57,422 nucleotides of DNA from Candidatus Wallbacteria bacterium (GCA_016213845.1 JACQZN010000081.1:1-57422); one strand, 5' to 3'; positions 15,300-24,649 are shown, numbered from the stretch's first letter. Notes: generated by a model not told the origin, from the sequence alone. Made by a program: numbers and translations.

Positions 15300-17723
15300 A
15301 TGCACCGGTTGGACCACGGGGACTTCGGGTCGTTCCATCGGCGACCCAGGTTCGTGGCCGGGCTCGCTGCCTTGGCGGCCTGGGTGACGGTGGCGGCGGC
15401 GTGTCTGGCCCGGCCGGGAGTCCCGCCCGAGCCGCCGCTGGCCGACGAATCGCAGCCTTCGGACCGCCCCGACAAGCACTTCCCGCCGCACATCGTCTGG
15501 AGCCAGTTCTCCAGGGCGTTCAAGAAGATGCCCACGGACCAGCTCACCGTGATGACGCAGGGGCGAGGCGCCGACCTCTGGGTCGGCACGGTCGACGCGG
15601 GTCTGCTTCGGATTCGCGGGGAGTCGGTGAAGCACTTTCCGCCCGAGGACGAGGGATTGCCGCGAAGCCCGATCTCGGCACTGACGGTCGACGAGGACGG
15701 CGGCGTCTGGGTGGGCACGGCAGGGCGCGGGCTGGCGCACTGGAGCAAGGAGACGTGGCACGTCGCCGACGTGCGGGACGGACTTCCGTCCAACCGGGTG
15801 ACGAGCCTCTTGCGTCGCGAGAAGCGGCTGTTCGTCGGCACCGACTCCGGGCTCCTGGAGTGGTCGCAGGAGAACCGGCCGGGCCGCGGGTGGGGTGTGC
15901 GCGACGGGCTCTGGTCGGCCGAGGTGACGGCCATGGCTGCGCGTGGCGACGGACAGCTCTGGGTGGGGACGCGGCTGGGGCTGGGCACGCTCGATCCGAA
16001 TGGCGAGTCCGAGCGGGTTCCCGCGGCCGGTCCGCCCTGGATGACGGCGCTGCTGCAGATCGACAAGCTCGAACTGTTCGGCATGCCGGCGATCGTGACC
16101 GGATCACCGGCCGGCATCGTGATACGCAAGGCGGACGACCCGGAGGTGTTGCTGGCGCGGCTGGGAGTCGAGGACGGTCTGCCGGACGGCCGGGTCTCGG
16201 CGCTTGCGGCGCCGCCGGGGCTCGTGCGGTTCTTCTGGGTTGGCACCGACGGGGGAGGTCTGGCCCAGGTCGAAGTGCGCAAAGATCGCCAGGACCGGCC
16301 GTACTTCGAGGTGCGGGCGATCGCGCCCGGGCCCGGCAGCTACCCGGACGGCCGGATCGCGTCGCTGGTGGCCGACACGGACCGGATCTGGCTAGCCTCG
16401 TCAAACGGTGGGCTGAGCGCCGGTACGTTGCAGAAGGAGCCCCAGGACACCTCCGCGACCGCGCCTGCGGGCGCTGGAGGGACGGCGTCCGCGGGCGCGG
16501 ATGGAACCGTCCCGGCCGGGGTGGCTGGCCAACCCGGTGCCGCGCCCGGCGCCGGTCCGGGCGGCGGACCGGGAGACATCCGCTCGATCGATCCGACCCA
16601 TCCGAACACCTGCACGACTGCCGGCCGTCTCAACTGGAACATCGTTCTGATGGCCCCCGGATGGCGCGTGGCCTCCATGGCGCAGTCGCACGGCCAGCTC
16701 TGGGTCGGCTTCGTGGATCGCGGGGCGGCTGCGGCCCGGCCGCCGGCCTGCGAGTGGGTCTTCTACCCGAAGGTGACGGACGGCAAGGGCGGGAGCCGGC
16801 TCTACGTGCATCCGCAGCCGACATCGGTGGCGGCGGAGTACGCCGAGGCCGGCCTGGGTGGCGGTTGCGTGGGGGACATCGCCGTCGACGGCGACGCCTC
16901 GATCTGGTTTGCGACCTACGACATGGGCCTGAGCCGGCGGGAGAAGAACGAGTTCCTGCCGATGGGGGCCGGCCAAGGAATTCCCACTCGACAGGTCCGT
17001 CGACTCCACGCCGACTGGCCGACGGGCGACCTCTACGCCATCGCCACCAACGACCAGGGCTTCACCTACGACGACCCGGAGGGCGGTCCGGATAAGCTGC
17101 GACCGCGCGACCTGGTCTTTCGCCGCAGCGGCGGCGAGTGGAGGATCCTGCCCCTGGCCCCGGGCTACGCCGTCAAGGAGCTCGAATTCACGTCGATCTA
17201 TCCGTTGAGGCGAGATGGGAAGCTTTACCTGGGGACGACCCGCGGTCTGCACGAGTACGACGGCCGGGCGGTGAAGCGATCGAACAAGCGAATGGCGACG
17301 ATCGATCTCAGGACGGGCAAGCGCGTCGCGATGGATGACCGCTCCCAGCAGGAGCTTGCCGAGACGGCCGTCTCGAGTCTCTTCGAGGTGCCGCCCGGCC
17401 AGCTCGGGATCTGCACGGACAAGGGCCTGTTTCTGGACGACGGCACCGCCGCCGCGCGCGTGCCGGGCACCGAAGGCTACGTGACGTGGGCCGGCAGCTA
17501 CGACCACGACACGCGCATGATCTACTTCCTGGGCTCGCGCGCCCCGCGGTACACCGCCGCGACGGTGCCCGTGCGCAAGGGCCAGCTCTGGCGCTACCAG
17601 CCCGAGAAGGGAGTGCTCAAGGCGCTGGTGAGCGAGACCAACTGCTACGTCGTGACGCCGACGTCTGTCTGGTACTCGAGGCACCCGGTGATCGGGGAGA
17701 TCAAGCCGAAGCCGATCCGGTAG
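15300..17723 (+). CDS. two-component-regulator-type propeller lipoprotein
   Basis: 807 aa from ATG 15300 (in-frame starts further up run into the divergent operon). Signal peptide with a lipobox-like VAAAC, so probably a lipoprotein. It then carries at least six Reg_prop-type blades: LWVGTVDAGLLRI, VWVGTAGRGLAHW, LFVGTDSGLLEW, LWVGTRLGLGTL, FWVGTDGGGLAQV and IWLASSNGGLSA. A low-complexity Ala/Gly/Thr linker near residues 380-430 separates a second propeller-like half. Such propellers usually form the sensor part of hybrid histidine kinases; here there is no Y_Y_Y, transmembrane or kinase module, so it is a stand-alone extracytoplasmic propeller. It is divergent from the pilin operon. Confidence 0.8.
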   Translation: MHRLDHGDFGSFHRRPRFVAGLAALAAWVTVAAACLARPGVPPEPPLADESQPSDRPDKHFPPHIVWSQFSRAFKKMPTDQLTVMTQGRGADLWVGTVDAGLLRIRGESVKHFPPEDEGLPRSPISALTVDEDGGVWVGTAGRGLAHWSKETWHVADVRDGLPSNRVTSLLRREKRLFVGTDSGLLEWSQENRPGRGWGVRDGLWSAEVTAMAARGDGQLWVGTRLGLGTLDPNGESERVPAAGPPWMTALLQIDKLELFGMPAIVTGSPAGIVIRKADDPEVLLARLGVEDGLPDGRVSALAAPPGLVRFFWVGTDGGGLAQVEVRKDRQDRPYFEVRAIAPGPGSYPDGRIASLVADTDRIWLASSNGGLSAGTLQKEPQDTSATAPAGAGGTASAGADGTVPAGVAGQPGAAPGAGPGGGPGDIRSIDPTHPNTCTTAGRLNWNIVLMAPGWRVASMAQSHGQLWVGFVDRGAAAARPPACEWVFYPKVTDGKGGSRLYVHPQPTSVAAEYAEAGLGGGCVGDIAVDGDASIWFATYDMGLSRREKNEFLPMGAGQGIPTRQVRRLHADWPTGDLYAIATNDQGFTYDDPEGGPDKLRPRDLVFRRSGGEWRILPLAPGYAVKELEFTSIYPLRRDGKLYLGTTRGLHEYDGRAVKRSNKRMATIDLRTGKRVAMDDRSQQELAETAVSSLFEVPPGQLGICTDKGLFLDDGTAAARVPGTEGYVTWAGSYDHDTRMIYFLGSRAPRYTAATVPVRKGQLWRYQPEKGVLKALVSETNCYVVTPTSVWYSRHPVIGEIKPKPIR

Positions 17724-17739
17724 TAGTACTGATTTTTGT

Positions 17740-17798
17740 CGAGGGCCTTGCCCTCGAGCTCCCACCAAGGGGCCAATGGCCCCCTGGACCCCCTTTGC
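17740..17798. repeat. GC-rich double-hairpin interspersed repeat, copy 1
   Basis: CGAGGGCCTTGCCCTCG forms a perfect 7-bp stem. It is followed by GGGGCCAATGGCCCC, a second stem, and a CCTGGACCCCCTTTG tail. It aligns base for base with most of the element at 19529-19587. It lies between the converging propeller and DUF3616 genes, where it could also act as a bidirectional transcription stop. The following bases to 17908 show no gene. Confidence 0.8.
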
Positions 17799-17908
17799 AT
17801 GCGGATACGAGGTGGGCGGAGCTCGATCGCGGCTCGACCAGTCACGGGGACGGTCGAGAGACGATTCGGTCTGAAGGCGGAGCCCCTGACAGCGATGAGT
17901 ACCTCTTC

Positions 17909-18910
17909 TTACGGCTCCATCCAGAGCATCCGGAAGGACCGCTCGGCTGTCGCCTCGACGTCCTTGCACTCGACGCCGCTGGCCGTGCGGGTGCCGTCGT
18001 CGGAGAGCAGCAGCAGGCCGGGTGTGCCCGGGAAGACGGTGACCGCTTCGGGGCGCAGGTCGCCCAGGTTGGCGCCGGGGATGGGCGCGGGTTTGTCGAC
18101 GGGTCGACCGGACCAGCGGAACAGGCTGAAGCCGGGTTCCGGGCCCGCGGGTCCGGCGACGATGACGTAGCCGCCGGAGCTTTCGGAGAGCACGATGTCT
18201 CGGATGCCGAGCCCGCCCAGGTCGAGCTCGATCGGGGCGCCGAAGCGAACCGGGCCGCCGGAGTCGACCAGCGCGGCGGGGTTCTCGAGCGGTACCAGCA
18301 GGGCCTTGCCGCCGATGATGGGGCAGCGGAAGCCGATCAGGAGGTGGCCGTCGGGCGTGGCGGCCAGCCCTTCGATGTTGAGGGCCAGCGGGTCCTTGGC
18401 GGGCCGCTCGGCGGCGCGGGCCAGGTCGAAGCGGTCGAGGCGATCGTCGGCCGTGAGGTCCTCGACCAGCCGCCGGTAGGCCGTGCCGCGCAGACTGATG
18501 CTCCAACCGCCCTTTCCGGGCGCGATCCGCGTGGCGAAGAGGCGGCGCCGGTTCGGACGGGCCTTGCCTTTCTCGTTGGTGCCGTGGGAGGCGATCCAGT
18601 AGATGGTGTCGCCCACGCGGGCGGCGCCCTCGACGTCGGCCTCGGGATTCTTGGGGTCGATACTCAAATCATCCGTCATATCCTTGACGAAGACGGGCGG
18701 TCCGGGGCGGTCGCGCCGGTAGACGGCGATCAGGTTTCGTTCGTCGTCGGCGGCGGCGAAGTGATTGGCGTCGAGGGGTGCGGCGGCCGAGCCGTCGCAC
18801 ATGCCGGTCAGCTCGAGCGGGGAGGCCGCGGGCAGAGCGGCCGCGGCGAGCGCGAGCAGAGCGCCGCAAGCGAGCGCGGCGGGCGACAGAGGTCGTTTGG
18901 GGCTCACCAT
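17909..18910 (-). CDS. secreted DUF3616-like protein
   Basis: 333 aa from ATG 18910. The signal peptide is [19 protein letters not shown] (about residues 11-29). The mature protein is a beta-propeller-like sequence with recurrent strand motifs ([51 protein letters not shown]) and [17 protein letters not shown], typical of DUF3616/esterase-like phytase-type propellers. The function is unknown. The ATG lies 7 bp inside the rnhA 3' end, so translation is probably coupled. Confidence 0.75.
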   Translation of the reverse strand: MVSPKRPLSPAALACGALLALAAAALPAASPLELTGMCDGSAAAPLDANHFAAADDERNLIAVYRRDRPGPPVFVKDMTDDLSIDPKNPEADVEGAARVGDTIYWIASHGTNEKGKARPNRRRLFATRIAPGKGGWSISLRGTAYRRLVEDLTADDRLDRFDLARAAERPAKDPLALNIEGLAATPDGHLLIGFRCPIIGGKALLVPLENPAALVDSGGPVRFGAPIELDLGGLGIRDIVLSESSGGYVIVAGPAGPEPGFSLFRWSGRPVDKPAPIPGANLGDLRPEAVTVFPGTPGLLLLSDDGTRTASGVECKDVEATAERSFRMLWMEP

Positions 18911-19404
18911 GGGGGTTCCTCCTCCTCCTCCTCGGATTCGTATCCGGGGTCCGGCGGCAGGTCGTCCTTCCGGAGGGCCTCGGTCGCCAGCTCGTCGCAG
19001 CGTTCGTTCTCGGGGACACCCGAGTGGCCCGGCACCCAGCGGAACTCGACGTCGTGGAGCTCGACCAGGTCGAGCAGCCGCTCCCAGAGGTCCGGGTTCT
19101 TGGCGGGCTTCTTGTCTCCCTTGCGCCAGCCCTTGCTGCGCCAGCTTTCGGCCCAGCCCTTCTCGATCGCGTCGACCACGTAGCGGGAATCGCTGTAAAG
19201 GGTCACCCGACACGGGTGCTTGAGCGCCTCGAGGCCGGTGATGGCGGCCAGGATCTCCATCCGGTTGTTCGTGGTGAGGCAGTAACCACCCGAGAGCTCC
19301 CGGCGGTGGTTGCCGAAGAGCAGGACGGCGCCGAAGCCGCCCGGCCCGGGATTGGGGTCGCAGCCACCATCGGTGTAGATCGTGACGCTCTTCTTGTCGC
19401 TCAC
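18904..19404 (-). CDS. rnhA: ribonuclease HI
   Basis: 166 aa from GTG 19404. RNase HI degrades RNA in RNA:DNA hybrids. The four catalytic acids are seen: Asp in [15 protein letters not shown], Glu in NNRMEILAA, Asp in LYSDSRYV and the last Asp in RCDELAT; the substrate-handling His is in [14 protein letters not shown]. The basic protrusion ([20 protein letters not shown]) is kept. Unusual is the C-terminal tail: after residue ~150 it ends in a run of seven acidic residues and PPW, which the usual ~155-aa enzyme lacks. A TAAAGT box on the minus strand near 19453-19458 is a candidate -10. Confidence 0.95.
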   Translation of the reverse strand: MSDKKSVTIYTDGGCDPNPGPGGFGAVLLFGNHRRELSGGYCLTTNNRMEILAAITGLEALKHPCRVTLYSDSRYVVDAIEKGWAESWRSKGWRKGDKKPAKNPDLWERLLDLVELHDVEFRWVPGHSGVPENERCDELATEALRKDDLPPDPGYESEEEEEEPPW

Positions 19405-19528
19405 TGCTGGTCGGTTCTCGGGTGCGTCGGCATGCCTGCGGCGCGGGTTCTCACTTTAGCACTCCTCGGGATTGGCCGGAGGGGAGTCTGTCGCTGGCCT
19501 GGTAGATGTGTACAGGAGTCTACCAATC

Positions 19529-19587
19529 GAGGGCTCTGCCCCCGAGCCCCCGCCAAAGGGCAGTGCCCCTTGGAACCCCCTTGGCCG
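19529..19587. repeat. GC-rich double-hairpin interspersed repeat, copy 2
   Basis: It begins CGAGGGCTCTGCCCCCGAGC, continues CCCCGCCAAAGGGCAGTGCC and ends TTGGAACCCCCTTGG. It is homologous to 17740-17798, with most differences compensating in the stems. Elements of this general sequence, with the CCAAAGGGC...GCCC(T)TTGG core, are in my recollection dispersed in many unrelated bacterial genomes. Confidence 0.75.
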
Positions 19588-19786
19588 AGAGACTCTCTCT
19601 TGTGCTCGAAGGCCGCGAGGATCAATCGGAGGCTTCTGCAAGGAAACGGGGGTGCACATGGAAGGGGGCCGATGGCCTCTTGCCAGCTTCTGGGGTAGGG
19701 CCCCAGCCGGATGCAGTACCACTTGCCAGCGTACCTACACGCTCCCCTGCCCGGATGGGCCGCGCGGACCTTTCGCGGCCGTGTGC

Positions 19787-19798
19787 TATCCTCGGAGG
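19787..19798 (+). promoter_or_regulatory. asnB -10 box and Shine-Dalgarno
   Basis: TATCCT (19787-19792) overlaps the start of a short leader carrying GGAGG (19794-19798), 11 nt before ATG 19810. If the -10 is real the ribosome-binding site would be only marginally inside the transcript, so either the promoter lies further up or the leader is very short. Confidence 0.35.
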
Positions 19799-19809
19799 CC
19801 ACTGTTGCC

Positions 19810-21795
19810 ATGTGCGGAATCGCGGGTGCGCTAGATCCTCGAGCCGACCCGGCTGCCTGGAGCGGCCGGCTCGGAGCCATGGCGCGCTCGATTGCGCATC
19901 GGGGGCCCGATGACGAGGGGATCTGGGCCGACCCCGAGGCCGGTGTGGGGCTGGCCCACCGGCGTCTGGCGATCCTCGATCTATCGCCGCTGGGCCACCA
20001 GCCGATGGTCTCGGCCAGCGGCCGTTACGTCATCGTCTTCAACGGCGAGATCTACAACTTCGCCGAGCTCAGGCGGGAGCTGCTGGACGCCGGGCTGGCG
20101 ACGGCCTTTCGCGGGCAGTCGGACACGGAGGTCATGCTGGCGGCGATGGACGGCTGGGGTGTGGAGCGGGCCACGGCGCGCTTCGCGGGCATCTTCGCCT
20201 TCGCCCTCTGGGACAAGCAAGAGCGAGTCCTCTTCCTGGCGCGCGACCCGCTCGGCGTCAAGCCGCTCTACTACGGCGTATCGGAGGGCGTGTTCCTCTT
20301 CGGCTCGGAGCTCAAGGCGCTGCGCGCTCATCCCGCCTTTTTCCCGCGCATCGATCGTGCTGCCCTTGCGCTCTACATGCGGCACATGTACGTGCCGGCG
20401 CCGCACAGCATTTACGAGGGCATCTCCAAGCTGACACCCGGGACGCTCGCCCGGGTCGAAGCCCTTGCCGGCGGCACCTTCCGCGTCGAGCCGCGGGTTT
20501 TTTGGTCGGCCCGGCAGGCCTTCGAGACCGGCATGAGCGAGCCGCTTCGCATGTCTCCGGAGGAGGCTGTGGACGAGCTCGAAGAGGCGCTGCGTCAGGC
20601 GGTGACGAGTCAGATGGTGTCCGACGTGCCGCTCGGCGCGTTCCTTTCCGGCGGTATCGACAGCAGCCTCGTGGTTGCGCTGATGCAGAAGCACTCCTCG
20701 CGGCCCGTGCGGACTTTCTCCATCGGCTTCGACGAGGCGCGTTACGACGAGTCTCCGCACGCGCGCCGCATCGCCGCCCACCTGGGCACAGAGCACGTCG
20801 AGCAGATCGTCCGCCCGGCCGACTGCCTGGAGCTCCTCCCCAGGCTGCCCGCGCTCTGGGACGAGCCGTTCGCCGATTCGTCGCAACTGCCGACCTTTCT
20901 GCTCTCGGCGCTGACCCGGCGGCACGTCACCGTCAGCCTTTCCGGCGACGGGGGCGACGAGCTGTTCTGCGGCTACCAGCGCTATGCGCTCGCTCACCGG
21001 CTGTGGAGCGCCATGCGGCTGTTGCCGGCCGGCGCGCGGCGGGGGCTCGCCTCCGTGGCCGCAAGCCTCGCGGGCAGAGTCCCGGCGCAGTGGCCGCTCG
21101 AGCGGCTCTGGCCGCGGCCGCTTGTCCTGCGCGGCCCGCGAGATGTCCTCGACGCTCTGTCGGGGTTTCTCGGGTGTCCCGATCGGCAGACGCTGTACCG
21201 GATGCTGGTCTCTCACTGGCGACAGCCCGAGCAACTGGTGCTGGGCGCTGCGGAGCCGCGGACTCCCCTCGACACGGAGCCATTCCCGCAGCCGGCGCGC
21301 GACTTTCGCGAGTCGATGATGTTCTGGGACATCGTGACGTACCTGCCCGACGACATCCTCACGAAGGTCGATCGCGCCAGCATGGGAGTGGGACTGGAGG
21401 CCAGGGTTCCGCTGCTGGATCATCGTCTGGTGGAGCTGGTGGCGCGGATACCTCTGGAGCTGAAGGTGCGTGAAGGGGAGCCGAAGTGGGTGTTGCGGCG
21501 AGTGCTCGAGCGCTACGTTCCGCGGGCGCTCTTCGACCGCCCCAAGGTAGGTTTCGGCGTTCCCATCGACGAGTGGCTTCGCGGGCCGCTCCGCGATTGG
21601 GCCGAATCGCTGCTGGACGAGGGCCGGCTCGCGCGCGAGGGCTTCCTCGCCCCCCAACTCGTCCGCTCCACCTTTCGGCAGCACCTCGAGGGGCGGCGTC
21701 TGCGTCACCACCAGCTCTGGTGTGTGCTGATGTTCCAGTCCTGGCTGGAGCAGACGACGGGCCCGGGCAACGTCGGGCCGCCGGCGACTCCCTAG
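19810..21795 (+). CDS. asnB: asparagine synthetase (glutamine-hydrolysing)
   Basis: 661 aa from ATG 19810, fixed by MCGIAG, which places the nucleophilic Cys at residue 2 after Met removal. N-terminal class II glutaminase domain: Cys, HRGPDDEG, HRRLAILDLS, FNGEIYNF, and SDTEVMLAA. C-terminal synthetase domain: the PPi loop FLSGGIDSSLVVAL, FSIGFDEARYDES and LSGDGGDELFCGY. Catalyses ATP- and glutamine-dependent amidation of aspartate. Members of this length next to capsule or exopolysaccharide genes often act in surface glycan loci. Here it converges on a DUF362-CapK pair, which fits, but ordinary Asn synthesis is equally possible. Confidence 0.95.
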   Translation: MCGIAGALDPRADPAAWSGRLGAMARSIAHRGPDDEGIWADPEAGVGLAHRRLAILDLSPLGHQPMVSASGRYVIVFNGEIYNFAELRRELLDAGLATAFRGQSDTEVMLAAMDGWGVERATARFAGIFAFALWDKQERVLFLARDPLGVKPLYYGVSEGVFLFGSELKALRAHPAFFPRIDRAALALYMRHMYVPAPHSIYEGISKLTPGTLARVEALAGGTFRVEPRVFWSARQAFETGMSEPLRMSPEEAVDELEEALRQAVTSQMVSDVPLGAFLSGGIDSSLVVALMQKHSSRPVRTFSIGFDEARYDESPHARRIAAHLGTEHVEQIVRPADCLELLPRLPALWDEPFADSSQLPTFLLSALTRRHVTVSLSGDGGDELFCGYQRYALAHRLWSAMRLLPAGARRGLASVAASLAGRVPAQWPLERLWPRPLVLRGPRDVLDALSGFLGCPDRQTLYRMLVSHWRQPEQLVLGAAEPRTPLDTEPFPQPARDFRESMMFWDIVTYLPDDILTKVDRASMGVGLEARVPLLDHRLVELVARIPLELKVREGEPKWVLRRVLERYVPRALFDRPKVGFGVPIDEWLRGPLRDWAESLLDEGRLAREGFLAPQLVRSTFRQHLEGRRLRHHQLWCVLMFQSWLEQTTGPGNVGPPATP

Positions 21796-21807
21796 CGTGC
21801 CGCGGCC

Positions 21808-23208
21808 TCAGCCGAGCGTGCGATCGGCCATCCGCCAGAAGCGCGGCTTTCGGAAGCGGAGGTCGGGCAGCTCCTCGAACGGCAGCCGGCGCGAGGGTCC
21901 GCCTTTCGTGGCCAGATCCACCACGAAGTCCTCGAGGAAGGGGCCTGCGAACCGCGACCGGCGGTGATAGATCGCCTGGTAGACCGTGGGGATGCGGCTG
22001 ACGTTGTATCCCATCAACCGGGCGAGCACGGCGTCGACATAGGCGGGGTTCTCGCCTGCCACCAGGAGGCCGGCCCGCTTGGGCTCGGGCGAAAGAGGGC
22101 CTTCACTTTCGCCAGCGACGATGCCGTCGACGATATGGATCACCTTTCGCGCACCCTCCGCCCCGGCGTAGAGCACGTGGTTCAGGTCGAGCGTCGTCCT
22201 CCAGATCGTCTCGTTATGGCTCCAGCTCCCGCCGTAGCTGGCCTCGGCGCCCGCGTAGTGGCCGGCCAACCAGAGCCAATCGAGCGCGTGACTCCAGAAT
22301 TTCCTGCGGGCGCCGCGGAGGTCCTCCTGCTCCCAGAACCAGTCGGCCAGGTCCTCGTACCAGCGGCGCGCCAGGCTGGGCTTGCCGTAGCAGTCCCCGC
22401 CTTCGATGTAGGAACCCTTGATGTGGTGCGGCAGAAACTCCTTGTGTCCGTTGATGCCAACCAGGTTCTTCAGGCAGCCCGTCAGGCCGGCCTTGATGTG
22501 CGTCTTCATCTTCGGCAGGTTGATCACCAGGTCAGCCGAAAGGACCCGGTCCGTGACGAGGTACTCGTGCTTGCCGGGGGCGTGGTGCTGGCGCATCAGG
22601 CTGGGCTTGTAGCAGGTGACGCGGAACCGATCCGAGTAGCTGGCCAGGTCCTCCAGGAAGCTGCCCTTGCCCAGATCGAGCACCCGGTAGCCCTCCGGGC
22701 TCGCCGGGCCGGCGCTGTCTCGGGTGCTCTGCTCCTGCCAGGCGGCGAACCCGTCCTGCCCGGCGCGATCGATCACGGTCAGCCGCCAGTCCTCCACCCG
22801 GACTTCCAGGCCGGGATGACGTTCCCGTAAGCGCTCCACGTCGGTATCTACGCCGTTCGCGGCCCGCAGACGCGCGAAGTCGCAGGCTTGGAGGGGGGCG
22901 TCTCCGATCACGATCGTGCCTCGCCCCTGGAGAGCCACGGCCGCCAGCTCGGCCACCTCCCGGACGACGGCTCGGTGGGTGACGAGGCTCTCGATGCCGT
23001 CCTCGAGCGGGTTTCGGTCCATCACCCAGTTGGGCTTCAGCACGACCGTTCCGCCCGGCTGCACCCATCCGGCGAATGGGTTCGCCGGGTCCCGGCCCCA
23101 GAGCTGCATCAACTGTCCCAGCGCGGACCATCCTGGCCTTCCGGCGGGCTCCTGCGAGCTCGACGGGTAGACCGGGTCACCTTGCACCACGCACACTCTG
23201 GGGTCCAC
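21808..23208 (-). CDS. DUF362-domain protein
   Basis: 466 aa. The DUF362 core is recognisable in VVLKPNWV, THRAVVREVAELA, VIGDAPLQACDFARL, VINLPKMKTHIKAGLTGCLK, NLVGINGHKEFLPHH and HIVDGIVAGESEGPLSPEPK. It has no CxxCxxC ferredoxin segment, unlike many DUF362 proteins, and no signal peptide. Biochemical function of the family is not settled; members occur in polysaccharide and cofactor loci. It lies 15 bp downstream of the CapK-like gene, so the two form a minus-strand operon. Confidence 0.85.
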   Translation of the reverse strand: MDPRVCVVQGDPVYPSSSQEPAGRPGWSALGQLMQLWGRDPANPFAGWVQPGGTVVLKPNWVMDRNPLEDGIESLVTHRAVVREVAELAAVALQGRGTIVIGDAPLQACDFARLRAANGVDTDVERLRERHPGLEVRVEDWRLTVIDRAGQDGFAAWQEQSTRDSAGPASPEGYRVLDLGKGSFLEDLASYSDRFRVTCYKPSLMRQHHAPGKHEYLVTDRVLSADLVINLPKMKTHIKAGLTGCLKNLVGINGHKEFLPHHIKGSYIEGGDCYGKPSLARRWYEDLADWFWEQEDLRGARRKFWSHALDWLWLAGHYAGAEASYGGSWSHNETIWRTTLDLNHVLYAGAEGARKVIHIVDGIVAGESEGPLSPEPKRAGLLVAGENPAYVDAVLARLMGYNVSRIPTVYQAIYHRRSRFAGPFLEDFVVDLATKGGPSRRLPFEELPDLRFRKPRFWRMADRTLG

Positions 23209-23223
23209 GCGCGCTCCCTTCCC

Positions 23224-24522
23224 TCAGCCGGCGGAGTTCTCGACGAGGCTTCGGGTGAAGAGCAGCTTACCCGACGGCGTTCTGGGCACGGCATCGACCC
23301 GCTCCCAGCGGATCGAGCAGGGCCCCATTCGTTCCCGGATCTGTCTCTCTATGGCCGCTTGATCGGCCGCGGGCGGCTCGCCTCGCATGACCACGAAGAT
23401 GCGGATGGACTCCAGGTCCTCCTGAAGCACCTGGAACTCCTCGACCCAGTTTCGGAAATAGAAGAGATGAGTGAAGAACTCTCCGTGGACCAAGCCCCCG
23501 GTACGCGTGGGGAAGTGATCGGTGATCCTCCCCGACACGGCCTGGAGCACCGGCAGCGAACTCCCGCAATCGCAGCTTCCGCCGGCCACGGCGGTGTCCC
23601 CGAGCTCGTAACGGATCAGCGGCATCGCCAGGTTGTGCAGTGTCGTGACCAGCACGCGACCCTCGACGCCCGGCGCCACGGGCCGGCCATCCTCTCCGAC
23701 AATCTCCGTCCAGTTATGAAATCGCAGCATGTGGAGCCGGCCCCGGCGACATTCTCCCGCGATGGGCCCTACCTCCCTGGAGCCGTAGAAGTCGCGGACT
23801 GCCACTCCGAACGCTTGTTCGATCTCCTCGCGCATGAATGGCCGCAGCGTCTCCGCAGACGAGGTCAGCAGCCGGGGCCCGTGGATCGGGACGTTCTCGC
23901 GGCGGACGAACCGGGCAAGCTGGTAGAGCGAGCCGGCGTACCCCTTGAGCCAGTCGGGCCGGAGCCTGCGAATCGTTGCGGCGTATCGCTCGAGCTCGCC
24001 CGGAGCCGTGTGGAACACGTTGAGATAGTGGGTGTTCGTCAGCCAGTTGACCAGGCCGGTCTTGATGCCGCGGGCGCTGCGATCGACGTCCCTTTCGCTC
24101 CCCCAGAGGACCACCTTGCGGGTGGCCATCGGATCGATACCGTGAAAGCTCTCCAGCCAGTGGTGCTCCGCGGCGTACGCCCAGTCGGTGTAGACCTCGT
24201 CCTGAACGAAGCTCACCGGTTGGCCGGTCGACCCGCCGGAACTATTGAGATACCACCGTCGGGCGGCCAGGTCGTCGGAGCGAAGCCGCTCCTGTTCCCG
24301 GCGAAGCGACTCCTTCCTCAGGATTGGAAACTCGCTCAAGTCACCGGTTCCGCTCATCTTCCGATAGAAGGGTACGCGGCGCACGGCATGTTCCAGGAGC
24401 TGCCGGAGCATCTCCGCGCCGTCGCGCTCGGTGAGGCCGCCCATCGCCCTGGCGATCGCCCATCGGTCGGCGTGACGCCACCGTCGATCGTAGGCCAGAT
24501 ACAGTTGATTGAGCACGCTCAT
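23224..24522 (-). CDS. CapK/PaaK-like adenylate-forming enzyme
   Basis: 432 aa. The AMP-binding glycine-rich loop YLNSSGGSTGQP (about 92-103), FYGSREVGP (adenine/substrate region), YELGDTA and the C-terminal PRTPSGKLLF Lys motif place it in the phenylacetate-CoA ligase-like (CapK) branch. Such enzymes activate a carboxylate as acyl-adenylate; CapK homologues sit in capsule loci and the acceptor is usually unknown. A Cys/His cluster (GGSCDCGSS) matches the zinc-site region of PaaK relatives. TATACT on the minus strand at 24583-24588 is a good -10; the leader is about 55 nt. Confidence 0.85.
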   Translation of the reverse strand: MSVLNQLYLAYDRRWRHADRWAIARAMGGLTERDGAEMLRQLLEHAVRRVPFYRKMSGTGDLSEFPILRKESLRREQERLRSDDLAARRWYLNSSGGSTGQPVSFVQDEVYTDWAYAAEHHWLESFHGIDPMATRKVVLWGSERDVDRSARGIKTGLVNWLTNTHYLNVFHTAPGELERYAATIRRLRPDWLKGYAGSLYQLARFVRRENVPIHGPRLLTSSAETLRPFMREEIEQAFGVAVRDFYGSREVGPIAGECRRGRLHMLRFHNWTEIVGEDGRPVAPGVEGRVLVTTLHNLAMPLIRYELGDTAVAGGSCDCGSSLPVLQAVSGRITDHFPTRTGGLVHGEFFTHLFYFRNWVEEFQVLQEDLESIRIFVVMRGEPPAADQAAIERQIRERMGPCSIRWERVDAVPRTPSGKLLFTRSLVENSAG

Positions 24523-24600
24523 GTGGAACCGCCCCGGCCCGGCGAAGCTCGAGTCTTCTCGGCACCGAGTGGGGCGCAGCGCAGTATAGAAGAAACCCCG

Positions 24601-24632
24601 AAACCCGTGGCGTCTACCTGTACCGGGTTTTC
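24601..24632. repeat. half copy of the 2.2-kb palindromic element
   Basis: Bases 24604-24626 are identical to 2168-2190 (containing GTGGCGTCTACCTGTACC). Here a single copy is flanked by AAACCCG and CGGGTTT, forming its own short stem rather than the long palindrome. Confidence 0.85.
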
Positions 24633-24649
24633 GCGTGCCCCCGAGATGA

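Larger units (their letters stand above)
19405..19809. other. intergenic region of 405 bp between divergent rnhA and asnB
   Basis: No gene is supported. It holds an inverted repeat TGGTAGA...TCTACCA (about 19502-19526), the second GC-rich double-hairpin repeat, a further GC-rich palindromic stretch near 19690-19705 (TGGGGTAGGGCCCCA), and the asnB promoter and ribosome-binding site at its right end. Short open frames on both strands look like chance frames in GC-rich DNA. Confidence 0.7.

Noticed and set aside
16401..18506. 701-aa minus-strand open frame opposite the propeller lipoprotein
   Set aside because: Overlaps the propeller and DUF3616 genes, both with strong family motifs; Arg/Pro-rich shadow.
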